64,000 nt of DNA, taken from assembly GCF_000719135.1 (NCBI RefSeq), contig NZ_JOEK01000018.1:62001-126000 (forward strand), written 5' to 3'. Of the stretch, positions 37,787 to 45,601 are shown piece after piece. Position 1 is the stretch's first letter. The number at the start of each line of letters is the position of its first letter. Below the pieces are notes generated by a model. It was given only the letters and a program-made list of their open reading frames with translations. It searched no databases and had not been told where the DNA came from. This DNA comes from Streptomyces avicenniae (GTDB lineage: Bacteria > Actinomycetota > Actinomycetes > Streptomycetales > Streptomycetaceae). The position numbers and the translations under genes were made by a program.

Positions 37787-38416
37787 TCACCCGGGGGCGC
37801 CGTCCGCCTCGGCGCGCAGGCCGCCCAGCAGGAGGTCGAGGCCGCCGCGGAACTCGTCGTCCGCCGCGAGGCCACCGGCGTCGGCCGCCGTCGCGGCGAG
37901 CAGCGGGTGGTCGTCGGGGGGCAGCGCGGCCAGCGCCTCGGTGCCGGGCCCGGCGAGGGGGCCGAGGCGGTTGTTCTGGAGCGCGCCGATCAGGTAGGCG
38001 GTCAGCGCGCGCAGGGCGACGACGCGCCGGGTGCCGTCGAGTCCGGCCGCGGTCAGGGCGGTGAGGACCGCCTCCGACCAGCGCCACACGCCCGCCGCGC
38101 CGTGCCGGTGGGCCACCAGCAGCGGGACCGTGGCGGGGTGCTCGGCGACGGCGGCGCGTGCCCGTTCCATGAGCGCGGCGACCTGCCGGTCCCAGGGCGC
38201 GGGCGGCGGCGTGACGTCGATGTCGCGCAGCACCCGGTCCACGACGAGGCGTTCCAGCTCGGCGCGCCCGGCGACGTAGCGGTACAGCGCCATCGTGGAC
38301 ATGCCGAGCCGGTCGGCGACGGCGCGCATCGTGAGACCGGCGGGGCCGTCCTGGTCGAGGACGGCGAGCGCGGCGTCGGCGAGCTGCGCCGGGGTGAGGG
38401 AACGGGGTCGTGGCAT
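37787..38416 (-). CDS. TetR family transcriptional regulator
   Basis: 209 aa. The N-terminal HTH (LTMRAVADRLGMSTMALYRYVAGR, residues ~27-50) is the TetR signature. The C-terminal helical domain contains the TetR_C-type LRALTAYLIGALQNNRLGP region. It diverges from a peroxiredoxin-like/methyltransferase operon, and two strong palindromes lie in the 90-bp gap (38426-38442, 38453-38475), so it probably represses both sides. Confidence 0.92.
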   Translation of the reverse strand: MPRPRSLTPAQLADAALAVLDQDGPAGLTMRAVADRLGMSTMALYRYVAGRAELERLVVDRVLRDIDVTPPPAPWDRQVAALMERARAAVAEHPATVPLLVAHRHGAAGVWRWSEAVLTALTAAGLDGTRRVVALRALTAYLIGALQNNRLGPLAGPGTEALAALPPDDHPLLAATAADAGGLAADDEFRGGLDLLLGGLRAEADGAPG

Positions 38417-38425
38417 CGCCTTGAC

Positions 38426-38442
38426 AGCGTACCGGGTACGCT
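38426..38442. promoter_or_regulatory. TetR operator candidate 1
   Basis: AGCGTACC-G-GGTACGCT, a perfect 8-1-8 palindrome 10 bp upstream of the tetR start. Confidence 0.65.
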
Positions 38443-38452
38443 CATAGCGTCG

Positions 38453-38475
38453 GTAAGCGTACGGCGCACGCTTAC
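38453..38475. promoter_or_regulatory. TetR operator candidate 2
   Basis: GTAAGCGT-N7-ACGCTTAC, a perfect dyad sharing the AGCGT core with operator 1, about 30 bp before the peroxiredoxin-like start. Confidence 0.65.
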
Positions 38476-38506
38476 GTGTCGCCACCGGCGAAGGGACCGA
38501 TCCGCG

Positions 38507-39118
38507 ATGGCCGCGCAACCCCACCCGTCACCCACCAGGTACCGCCCCGGATCCGTCGTCGCGGCCCGCCGCCTGACGGCGCTCGACGGGGAGCCGATCG
38601 CCGTCCCCGCCACCGACGGGAAGCTGGTGCATCTCCAGTTCCGCCGGTTCGCGGGCTGCCCGGTCTGCAACCTGCACCTGCGCTCGATCGCCGTGCGCCA
38701 CGGCGAGATCACGGCCGCGGGCGTCCGCGAGGTCGTCGTCTTCCACTCCCCCGCGTCCGAGCTGCTGCCGCACGCGGACGGGCTGCCGTTCGCGCTGATC
38801 GCCGACGGGGAGCAGGCGCTGTACCGGGAGTTCGGCGTCGGACGCGGCAGCCGCTCCGTCCTCGACCCGCGCGCCTGGCCCGCGATGGCGTACGGGGTGC
38901 TGCGGGACCTCGGGCCCGTCCTGCTCCGCAGGCGGCGTCCGCCCGTGGCCCGCCCGGCGGGCGGACGGCTGGGGCTGCCCGCCGACTTCCTGATCGCCCC
39001 TGACGGCACGGTCGTGGCCGCCACGTACGGCGCGCACGCGAACGACCAGTGGTCCGTGGACGAACTCCTCGCCCACGCCGCCACCGCGCGCCGCGCCGGG
39101 ACGGGGGACGGCGCGTGA
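38507..39118 (+). CDS. Peroxiredoxin-like (AhpC/TSA-type) protein
   Basis: 203-aa thioredoxin-fold protein of the peroxiredoxin-like family. FRRFAGCPVCNLHLRS (residues ~44-59) holds a CxxC in the active-site position. VVVFHSPASELLP and the C-terminal [19 protein letters not shown] are typical. It probably reduces peroxides or acts as a thiol-disulfide protein. It is coupled by a GTGA overlap to the methyltransferase and controlled from the divergent TetR gap. Confidence 0.88.
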   Translation: MAAQPHPSPTRYRPGSVVAARRLTALDGEPIAVPATDGKLVHLQFRRFAGCPVCNLHLRSIAVRHGEITAAGVREVVVFHSPASELLPHADGLPFALIADGEQALYREFGVGRGSRSVLDPRAWPAMAYGVLRDLGPVLLRRRRPPVARPAGGRLGLPADFLIAPDGTVVAATYGAHANDQWSVDELLAHAATARRAGTGDGA

Positions 39119-39918
39119 CCTTCGACCGGACCGCGGACGCCGCCCGCTACGAGGTCGTCGGCGCGGGCAGCGACGCGGCGCTGTTCGCCGCCGCCGCGCT
39201 CGAACCCGCCGACCGCGTCCTCGACATCGGCTGCGGCTACGGCCGCACCACCCTGCGCGCCGCCGCCCAGGCACCGGACGGCGAGGCCGTGGGCATCGAC
39301 ATCGCCGCGCCGCTCCTGGCCGAGGCCCGGGCGACGGCGGCGAGGACCGGCGTGCGGAACGTGTCGTTCGTGCACGCGGACGCGCAGACGCACCGCTTCC
39401 CCGAGGCCGCGTTCGACGTCGCGCTCAGCCGCAACGGCGTCATGTTCTTCGCCGACCACACGGCCGCCTTCTCGCACATCGGCCACGCCCTGCGCCCCGG
39501 CGGCAGGCTGGCGTTCACCGTGCCGGGCGACCCGGCGTCGAACGAGCTGCCCCAGGTGCTCGGCGCCGCGCTGCGCGGACTGCTGCCGTCCGGCATGACG
39601 AGGAGCGGCGCGCCCGGCGTCTCCTCGCTCGCGGACCCCGGCAGGATCAGGGACGTGCTGACCGGCGCGGGCTACGAGCGGATCACCGTCACCGGCCTGG
39701 GGACGACGCTCCGGCTCGGCGCGACGGTGCACGAGGCCGCCGCGTTCCTGCGCGACTGGGGCGCCGTCCGCGACGCCCTGCCCGACCCGGAGTCCCCCGC
39801 CGTCACGGAGGCCCTGGCCGCGGCGCTCGCGCCCTTCGGCCCGTCGCTGCGCGCCACGGCCTGGCTGGTCAGCGCGCGGCGACCCGTACGGTCGGCTCGT
39901 GACGGACGGGGAAGTTGA
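39115..39918 (+). CDS. Class I SAM-dependent methyltransferase
   Basis: 267 aa. GTG 39115 overlaps the upstream stop (GTGA). Motif I VLDIGCGYGRTTLRAA, motif II GEAVGIDIAAPLL, and the VSFVHADAQTHRFPEAAFDV segment define a UbiE/Methyltransf_25 small-molecule methyltransferase. Substrate unknown. The last 50 bases overlap the 3' end of the convergent osmC gene; both reading frames look genuine there. Confidence 0.9.
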   Translation: MTFDRTADAARYEVVGAGSDAALFAAAALEPADRVLDIGCGYGRTTLRAAAQAPDGEAVGIDIAAPLLAEARATAARTGVRNVSFVHADAQTHRFPEAAFDVALSRNGVMFFADHTAAFSHIGHALRPGGRLAFTVPGDPASNELPQVLGAALRGLLPSGMTRSGAPGVSSLADPGRIRDVLTGAGYERITVTGLGTTLRLGATVHEAAAFLRDWGAVRDALPDPESPAVTEALAAALAPFGPSLRATAWLVSARRPVRSARDGRGS

Positions 39919-40351
39919 CGGACGCCGCGATGAAGCAGCTGTCGGACGCGGGGCCGTGCAGCGCGGTGGCGGCCTCGACCATGCCCGCCTCGGCCACGGT
40001 CACGACCGGCCGCAGCAGGACCTCCGTGAACGCGCCCGCGCCGCCCGTCTCCTCCATCGTGCCGCTCGCGGCGTCCTCGTAGCCGGTGACGACGATCTTC
40101 CGCAGGGAACACAGGGCCAGGTAGCTGAGCATGTGGCACTGGGAGAGGGAGGCGACGAGCAGTTCCTCGGGGTTCCAGCGCGTGGCGTCGCCGAGGAACG
40201 CGGGGTCGGCGCTGCCCGGCAGGGCGACCGTCTTGCCCTCGGCCGCCGCCTCGGTGTCGCGCGCGTAGGTCTTGTATGCGGTGGTGCCGCCCGAGGCCGC
40301 GCCCGTCCAGCGGACGGTGACCTCGTAGCCGTGCTGCCGTGTCCTGCTCAC
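39869..40351 (-). CDS. OsmC family peroxide-defence protein
   Basis: 160-aa OsmC/Ohr-fold protein. Redox cysteines occur in VASLSQCHMLSYLAL and ASDSCFIAASVNFPV, and the strand TRWNPEELL matches the family. It reduces organic hydroperoxides in the cytoplasm. It converges on and overlaps (50 bp) the methyltransferase of the peroxiredoxin operon, which places three redox-linked genes together. Confidence 0.92.
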   Translation of the reverse strand: MSRTRQHGYEVTVRWTGAASGGTTAYKTYARDTEAAAEGKTVALPGSADPAFLGDATRWNPEELLVASLSQCHMLSYLALCSLRKIVVTGYEDAASGTMEETGGAGAFTEVLLRPVVTVAEAGMVEAATALHGPASDSCFIAASVNFPVRHEPTVRVAAR

Positions 40352-40519
40352 GCTGCCGCTCCTTCACATGACGAGTACCGATCCCCCCATGATCGCGCAC
40401 CCAATCTGACGTGAGCATGCCCCTAATCTGTTACCTGCAGCTCGCGGTGCAGAAACGTTCCGCCGCCACGATGGCAAGTGAGCCAGGCCCCTGTCCGCCC
40501 CCACAGCGAGGGACTTCGC

Positions 40520-41167
40520 GTGAACCCCCACTTCTACGCGCGTCACCGAATAGCCATGGCCGCCGCCCTCACCGGCGTCGCCACCGTGGCCTCCCTGCTC
40601 AGCGCCCCCGCCGCCCAGGCCGCGTTGCCGACACCGGTCAGCGCCGCGACCGCCCGTTCCTACCTCGCCGCCCTGCCGGTCGCCACCGAGGACCGCTCGG
40701 GCTACAACCGCGACCTCTTCCCGCACTGGATCACCCAGAGCGGGAGCTGCGACACCCGCGAGGTCGTCCTCCAGCGCGACGGCACCAACGTCGTGACGAA
40801 CGGCAGCTGCGCCGCGACCAGCGGCAGTTGGTACTCCCCCTACGACGGCGCCACCTGGTCGGCCGCGTCCGACGTGGACATCGACCACGTCGTGCCGCTG
40901 GCCGAGGCGTGGGACTCGGGCGCCGACGCGTGGACGACGTCCCGCAGGCAGGCGTTCGCCAACGACCTGAGCCGTCCGCAGCTCGTCGCCGTCACGGACA
41001 ACGTCAACCAGTCCAAGGGCGACCGCGACCCCGCCGAGTGGATGCCCTCACGCGGCGCGTACCACTGCACGTACGCCCGCGCCTGGGTGCAGGTGAAGTA
41101 CTACTACGGGCTCTCGGTGGACTCCGCCGAGAAGAGCCGGCTCACCAGCGTCCTCAACGGCTGCTGA
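40520..41167 (+). CDS. Secreted HNH-family nuclease (DUF1524-like)
   Basis: 215 aa from GTG 40520, chosen for the GAGGGA site and because the signal peptide follows directly (ending SAPAAQA, residue ~34). The mature part carries the HNH core VDIDHVVPLAEAWDSGA, then LVAVTDNVNQSKGDRDPAEW, as in Streptomyces extracellular HNH nucleases. Two Cys pairs suggest disulfides. A likely secreted DNase/nutritional nuclease. Confidence 0.9.
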   Translation: MNPHFYARHRIAMAAALTGVATVASLLSAPAAQAALPTPVSAATARSYLAALPVATEDRSGYNRDLFPHWITQSGSCDTREVVLQRDGTNVVTNGSCAATSGSWYSPYDGATWSAASDVDIDHVVPLAEAWDSGADAWTTSRRQAFANDLSRPQLVAVTDNVNQSKGDRDPAEWMPSRGAYHCTYARAWVQVKYYYGLSVDSAEKSRLTSVLNGC

Positions 41168-41209
41168 GCCCCGCCCCCTCCACCGCACCACCGCGTCACC
41201 GCCTCCTCG

Positions 41210-41235
41210 GGCGGCCCGGCACGCCCCGGGCCGCC
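41210..41235. terminator. Hairpin terminator between HNH nuclease and beta-helix gene
   Basis: 10-bp perfect stem GGCGGCCCGG / CCGGGCCGCC with a 6-base loop between convergent genes. Confidence 0.7.
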
Positions 41236-41317
41236 GCACGGACCACCCCCCTCCCCCGCCCCGTCGTGCTCACAACCGCAGGGCGGCGGAGGGGGGTTCA
41301 CGCGTGCGGGCCGCCGC

Positions 41318-43555
41318 CTACACCGTGATCATGTCGAACCGCTCCCACGGCCCGATGGCGTCGCGGTTCGCGATCAGCGGCGCCGTGCCCGCGTTCGCCG
41401 CCGACACGTACCGCCCGTTGGCCTGCGCCCGGAGGCTGACGCTGCCGTCGGCGTTGCGGATCAGCTGGAACGTCTCCCAGGGCCCGGCCGTGGCCCGGTT
41501 CGCGATCAGCGGCGCGGCCCCCGCGTTCTCCGCCGAGACGTACAGGCCGTTGACCTGCGCGCGCAGCCCGATCATGCCGCCCGGCAGGGTGACCACGTCG
41601 AACCGCTCCCAGGCGCCGATGCTCGCCCGGTCGGCGATCAGGGGCGCCGCGCCCGCGTTCGCCGCGGTCACGATCTGCCCGTCGGCATGGGCGCGGAACC
41701 CGGCGGTGGAGGCCACCGGCGGCTGGGCGGGGATGCGGAACGTCGAGGGCGAGTCGTTGCGGACCGCGACCTGGCCCGCGCGGAGGTTCGTCACCGTGGT
41801 GCCGGAGAAGTTCCCCGTGCCGGTGACGCCCGGCTGGACCCAGATCCCGTGCAGGGCAGGGCCGTCGATCGTGTTGTTCGTCAAGGTGGCGTTGACACGC
41901 TCCCGTTCGACGGACAGCCCCGCGCCGAGCGAGCCGCGGAACACGTTGTTGGTCAGCGTGACGTTCGTGTAGGCGTCGGGGAACTGCGAGGTGGCGGGCG
42001 GCGAACCGATCCGCGCGCCGTGCCGGACACCGTTCCAGCCACCGCCGCCGATGAGGACGTTGCCGGTCACGAGCGCGGACTCCAGGGGGCGCCCCGAGTC
42101 GCCGAAGATGCCGATGTCCAAGGTGCTGTTGGACGACACGCTGTTGACGAGGTTGTTGCGCATCTCGATGTCGGTGCCCCCCGCGATCCGCAGGCCGTTG
42201 GCCCACCACGGCGCGATCGCCGTGTTGTTGAGGACCCGCGCGCCGCTGAGCCCGGGGTTGTCGCCCGCGGCCCCGGCGTCGGAGTAGACGGCGAAGGAGT
42301 CGTCGCCCGTGCCGCGGGCGAAGTTGTTCTGGACGGTGATGTCGTTGCCGCGCTTGTCCGGGTGCGGGGTGTTGCTGTTGTTGATGTTGTAGCCGTCGCC
42401 GTAGCTGTCGGCGGTGCGGCTGTCCCGGATCGTGCCGCCGGTGCCGGAGAGCCAGTTGGCGTCGGTGTGCCGCGTCCAGATGCGCTCGACGAGCCAGCCG
42501 TCGGCGCCGCTGGCGTTGATCCCGTAGTCGGAGCCGCCGGTGCCGCGGACCTCGCGCCAGATCGCGTTGGCGTCGATCTGGAGGTCGGAGAGCATGGTGC
42601 CCGAGCCCACCAGGATCTGGGAGCGCCACGAGACGGTGGGCAGCGGGACCTTGCGGTACAGCGTGGTGTGCCACATACCGGCGCCCCTGACCGTCACGCC
42701 GGTGAAGTCGAGCGGGACGGGGGCCAGGCTGTTCGTCAGGTAGGTGCCCGGCGGTATCCAGACGGACTTCCCCTGCTGGCGGGCGGCGTTGACGGTGTTC
42801 TGGATGGCGACCGTCGAGTCGGTGCCGAAGGTCGGGTCGGCGCCGTAGCTGACGACGGAGAGTGAGTCGGCGGGCTGGGTCCTGGCCGGGCCGACGTTCT
42901 CCAGATCGACGGAGTCGAGGGCGTAGAACGCGGCGGTGTTGGCGGCGTCCTTCCGGAGCGTGATGGTGCTGCCCGGGGCGATGGCGGCGCCGGTGATCCG
43001 CACCGGGAATTCGTTGTAGAAGCGGTAAGGCATTCCTCCGGCGTTGGGGTCGTCGGGATTGGTCGTGGCGCCCCGGTAGTTCCACGCCTGGCGGGAGCTG
43101 AGCGTGATGGCTTGGCGGAACGTGCCGTTCACGTAGACGTTCAGCGTCGCCGTGATGCCGCCGCCCGCGGGGGCGTCGGGTATCGAGGCGCGGACGACGA
43201 GGGAATTGGCGTTCGCGCCGCTGCTGTTGGGGATCGTGACGGAATCGCCGGTGGCCCGCAGCTCGGCGAGCGCGTAGCCCGACGCCTCGGTCTCCAGCGT
43301 GGCCGCCGTCGGACGCGGCGCTCCGGGGACGAGGGAGCGGACGCGGGCGCCGCCGCCGAGCGTCCCGGTCTCGGCCTCGACCGTCACGAACGGGGTGGTG
43401 GCCCCGGCCGCGGCGATCACGTCGGCCTCGGACGGCCCGGCGGCGGGGACGGCGGGCGCGGCGTCCGCGTGCCCCTCCTGCGCGGGAAGAACAATCAGGG
43501 CGCCCGTGGCGGCCAACGCCATACCGCACAGGCTGGAAAAGATTTTTCTGTACAC
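41318..43555 (-). CDS. Secreted beta-helix glycosidase, GH87/mycodextranase-like
   Basis: 745 aa, GTG start with AGAGGTG. Signal peptide to ~residue 32. A carbohydrate-binding-like sandwich follows (about 55-215: VEAETGTLGGGARV, YALAELRATGDSV, CBM35/6 type). A right-handed beta-helix covers ~225-610, opening VVSYGADPTFGTDSTVAIQ with VWIPPGTYL and VTVRGAGMWHTTLY, as in mycodextranases. The end has three ~48-residue repeats (FRAHADGQIVTAANAGAAPL type) resembling a fascin/beta-trefoil carbohydrate-binding module. Probably attacks alpha-1,3-glucan or a similar polysaccharide; the exact substrate is unsure. Confidence 0.8.
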   Translation of the reverse strand: MYRKIFSSLCGMALAATGALIVLPAQEGHADAAPAVPAAGPSEADVIAAAGATTPFVTVEAETGTLGGGARVRSLVPGAPRPTAATLETEASGYALAELRATGDSVTIPNSSGANANSLVVRASIPDAPAGGGITATLNVYVNGTFRQAITLSSRQAWNYRGATTNPDDPNAGGMPYRFYNEFPVRITGAAIAPGSTITLRKDAANTAAFYALDSVDLENVGPARTQPADSLSVVSYGADPTFGTDSTVAIQNTVNAARQQGKSVWIPPGTYLTNSLAPVPLDFTGVTVRGAGMWHTTLYRKVPLPTVSWRSQILVGSGTMLSDLQIDANAIWREVRGTGGSDYGINASGADGWLVERIWTRHTDANWLSGTGGTIRDSRTADSYGDGYNINNSNTPHPDKRGNDITVQNNFARGTGDDSFAVYSDAGAAGDNPGLSGARVLNNTAIAPWWANGLRIAGGTDIEMRNNLVNSVSSNSTLDIGIFGDSGRPLESALVTGNVLIGGGGWNGVRHGARIGSPPATSQFPDAYTNVTLTNNVFRGSLGAGLSVERERVNATLTNNTIDGPALHGIWVQPGVTGTGNFSGTTVTNLRAGQVAVRNDSPSTFRIPAQPPVASTAGFRAHADGQIVTAANAGAAPLIADRASIGAWERFDVVTLPGGMIGLRAQVNGLYVSAENAGAAPLIANRATAGPWETFQLIRNADGSVSLRAQANGRYVSAANAGTAPLIANRDAIGPWERFDMITV

Positions 43556-43670
43556 GAATTCACCTCTCGGTGGGGGGAACTACTGGACGGACCGGTAGAC
43601 CACGAGCAGGCATGCCTCGAAGTACTCACGTAGCGCGGGGAAGTGAGCAGTGGGCATTCTGGTATGGAGA

Positions 43671-43691
43671 AATGAATTGCACAATGAATTC
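43671..43691. promoter_or_regulatory. AT-rich repeat upstream of the beta-helix gene
   Basis: AATGAATT occurs twice in direct orientation (43671-43678, 43683-43690) separated by GCAC; the same bases give a GAATT-N8-AATTC dyad (43674-43691). It is AT-rich against a very GC-rich background and 116 bp upstream of the start, so a promoter or operator is likely. Confidence 0.5.
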
Positions 43692-43814
43692 GTCACCGTC
43701 GGCCGGACAATCGGCGGGCGGACGCCGGGTGTTCGGGGTGCGGGCCGTGCGGGAAGCCCGCCACGGGGCCGGGCTTCCGCGACGCACCGTGACGGGCGGT
43801 TCCGGCGCGTCGGC

Positions 43815-44558
43815 CTACCGCTGGGTGGCGAGCCAGCTCTCGAAGGACGTCGGCGCGATGCGGGCGCCGTCGCCCGGGAGCAGGACGTCCCCGGCCATGT
43901 CGGCGCCGAACAACCCGGACCAGCTCGGGACCAGCCGCACCGCGTGGCCGCGCGCGTCGAACGTGCGGCGGGCCATGTCCACCAGGTCCTGCCGGTCGGG
44001 CCCCGCGACGTCGCGGTAGCGGCCCTGCGGGGCGCCCGCCGCGATCTCGGCGAGGACGTCGGCCACGTCGGCGGGCGCGATCGGCTGCACGAGCAGCGGC
44101 GGGACGGTGGCGGCGCCGTCCCGCTCGGTCCAGCCCGCGACCATCGCCGCGAAGTCGGTGAACTGGGTGGCCGGGACGATCGTCCACGGCACGGGCCCTG
44201 CCGCGACCAGGCGTTCCTGCTCGCGCTTGCCCGCGTAGTGCGCGTTGCCCTCCACGCGGTCGATCCCGACGATCGAGAGCAGCACGTGGTGCCCGACGCG
44301 CGCCCGCCGCCCGGCGGCCAGCAGGTTCCGGGTGGTGGCGCCGAAGTACGCGACGGCCTGCGCCGGGTCTGTCGCCGTGCTGTTCGTCGCGTCGATGACG
44401 GCGTCGGCGCCGGTGAGGGCGTCGTCCAGGCCCTCGCCCGTGGTCAGGTCCACGCCGAGCGAGCGGCTGACGCGCACGACGTCGTGCCCGTCCCGCTCCA
44501 GCGCGGCGGTGGTCAGGGCCCCGATGTTCCCGGTGGCCCCGGCGACGGCGATCCTCAT
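43815..44558 (-). CDS. NmrA-like NAD(P)-binding protein
   Basis: 247-aa atypical SDR/NAD(P)H-binding protein. The Rossmann motif MRIAVAGATGNIGALTTAAL starts the protein; LLSIVGIDRV and HYAGKREQERLV follow, as in NmrA/YwnB-like redox-sensing proteins. Ribosome site AAGGAG. It diverges from an Rrf2 regulator, an arrangement like B. subtilis ywnB-ywnA, with a 10-bp inverted repeat in the gap. Confidence 0.9.
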   Translation of the reverse strand: MRIAVAGATGNIGALTTAALERDGHDVVRVSRSLGVDLTTGEGLDDALTGADAVIDATNSTATDPAQAVAYFGATTRNLLAAGRRARVGHHVLLSIVGIDRVEGNAHYAGKREQERLVAAGPVPWTIVPATQFTDFAAMVAGWTERDGAATVPPLLVQPIAPADVADVLAEIAAGAPQGRYRDVAGPDRQDLVDMARRTFDARGHAVRLVPSWSGLFGADMAGDVLLPGDGARIAPTSFESWLATQR

Positions 44559-44593
44559 CCGTTGACTCCTTCGTCTCGCACAGGCTCGGAACT

Positions 44594-44631
44594 CTATCTC
44601 GGACTTCATGCATCCACAATCTCCGAGATAG
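44594..44631. promoter_or_regulatory. Inverted repeat between NmrA-like and Rrf2 genes
   Basis: CTATCTCGGA (44594-44603) and TCCGAGATAG (44622-44631), a perfect 10-bp dyad with 18-bp spacer, placed to overlap both divergent promoters. Likely the Rrf2 operator. Confidence 0.65.
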
Positions 44632-44641
44632 GATCGAGGGC

Positions 44642-45121
44642 ATGAAGCTGCCCGTGAGTACCGAATGGTTGTTGCACTGCGCCACGACGCTGGCGCAGCT
44701 CGACGAACGGTCCACGACGTCGGCGGCGCAGCTCGCGCGCTACTACGACCTGCCGCCGGCCTCCCTGGCCAAGCAGCTGCAATCCCTCGTCAGGGCAGGC
44801 GTGTTGACGGCGACGACCGGGCCGCGCGGCGGCTTCAGGCTCGCGCGGCCCGCCGCGGGGATCACGCTCCTCCAGGTCGTGGAGGCGGTGGACGGCCCGT
44901 CGTCGCCCTACGAGTGCCGCGAGATCAGGCAGCAAGGACGGGGCGCGCTGCCCGCCGAGGACTGCCGGGACACGTGCGTCCTGGCGCGGAGGATGGCCGA
45001 GGCGCACGAGGCGTGGCGGCGCAGCCTGGCCGCCACGACGCTCGCCGACATCGTCGCCGAGCTTCCCGCGACGGCCCCGGCCCGCACCCGGCGGCGCATG
45101 GCGGACACGGCGGGGGGCTGA
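44642..45121 (+). CDS. Rrf2 family transcriptional regulator
   Basis: 159 aa. Winged helix residues ~27-72 (TSAAQLARYYDLPPASLAKQL and GPRGGFRLARP) are diagnostic of Rrf2. Three cysteines (YECREIR, AEDCRDTCVLA) could bind an Fe-S cluster or form regulatory disulfides, as in HypR/YwnA-type redox sensors. Probably represses the divergent NmrA-like gene and itself. Confidence 0.92.
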   Translation: MKLPVSTEWLLHCATTLAQLDERSTTSAAQLARYYDLPPASLAKQLQSLVRAGVLTATTGPRGGFRLARPAAGITLLQVVEAVDGPSSPYECREIRQQGRGALPAEDCRDTCVLARRMAEAHEAWRRSLAATTLADIVAELPATAPARTRRRMADTAGG

Positions 45122-45184
45122 ACCTGCGACCGGCAGGTGGTCGGGGGCGGGTTGTCCCGGCGCGGGGCGGGGATGACCGGGCGC

Positions 45185-45583
45185 ATGGAGATCTTCACGT
45201 TCGACCGCGCGGAGCGGGTCGTGGGACGTTTCGGCAGCGTCGGCACGCGCGCGACCCGCGTCGCGGCGGGTGACGGCGGCGCGGTGTCCTTGACCTGCCT
45301 GACGCTCGCGCCCGGCGGGACGATCGGCGCGCACCGGGCGCCCGTGCCGCAGCTCTTCCTCGTCGTCGCGGGGGACGGCTGGGTGGCGGGGGCCGACGGC
45401 CGCCGGACCCCGGTCACGGCCGGTACGGGGGTGCGCTGGGACGCGGACGAGACGCACGCGTCGGGCAGCGAGGCGGGGCTCACGGCGCTCGCGCTCGAAG
45501 GCGCGGGCCTGCGCGTCTTCCCGCCCGACCCGCCCGACCCGCCCGACCCGCCGGGCTCGGGCGACGGGGGACGGCTCGTCTGA
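45185..45583 (+). CDS. Cupin domain protein
   Basis: 132 aa from ATG 45185 (ATG 45173 is possible). A single cupin barrel: LTLAPGGTIGAHRAPVPQLF and VVAGDGWVAGADGRR. Only one clear metal-ligand His remains in motif 1, so it may be a binding rather than catalytic cupin. The C-terminus is PPD repeated three times, from tandem 9-base units. Unknown substrate. Confidence 0.82.
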   Translation: MEIFTFDRAERVVGRFGSVGTRATRVAAGDGGAVSLTCLTLAPGGTIGAHRAPVPQLFLVVAGDGWVAGADGRRTPVTAGTGVRWDADETHASGSEAGLTALALEGAGLRVFPPDPPDPPDPPGSGDGGRLV

Positions 45584-45601
45584 GGCACCGGGGGCGCGGG
45601 C

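Noticed and set aside
33774..37997. Very long plus-strand open frame (about 1400 codons) opposite mfd
   Set aside because: Its product is Arg/Gly/Val/Glu-rich without domains and mirrors the codon bias of mfd; it is an antisense shadow typical of very GC-rich DNA.
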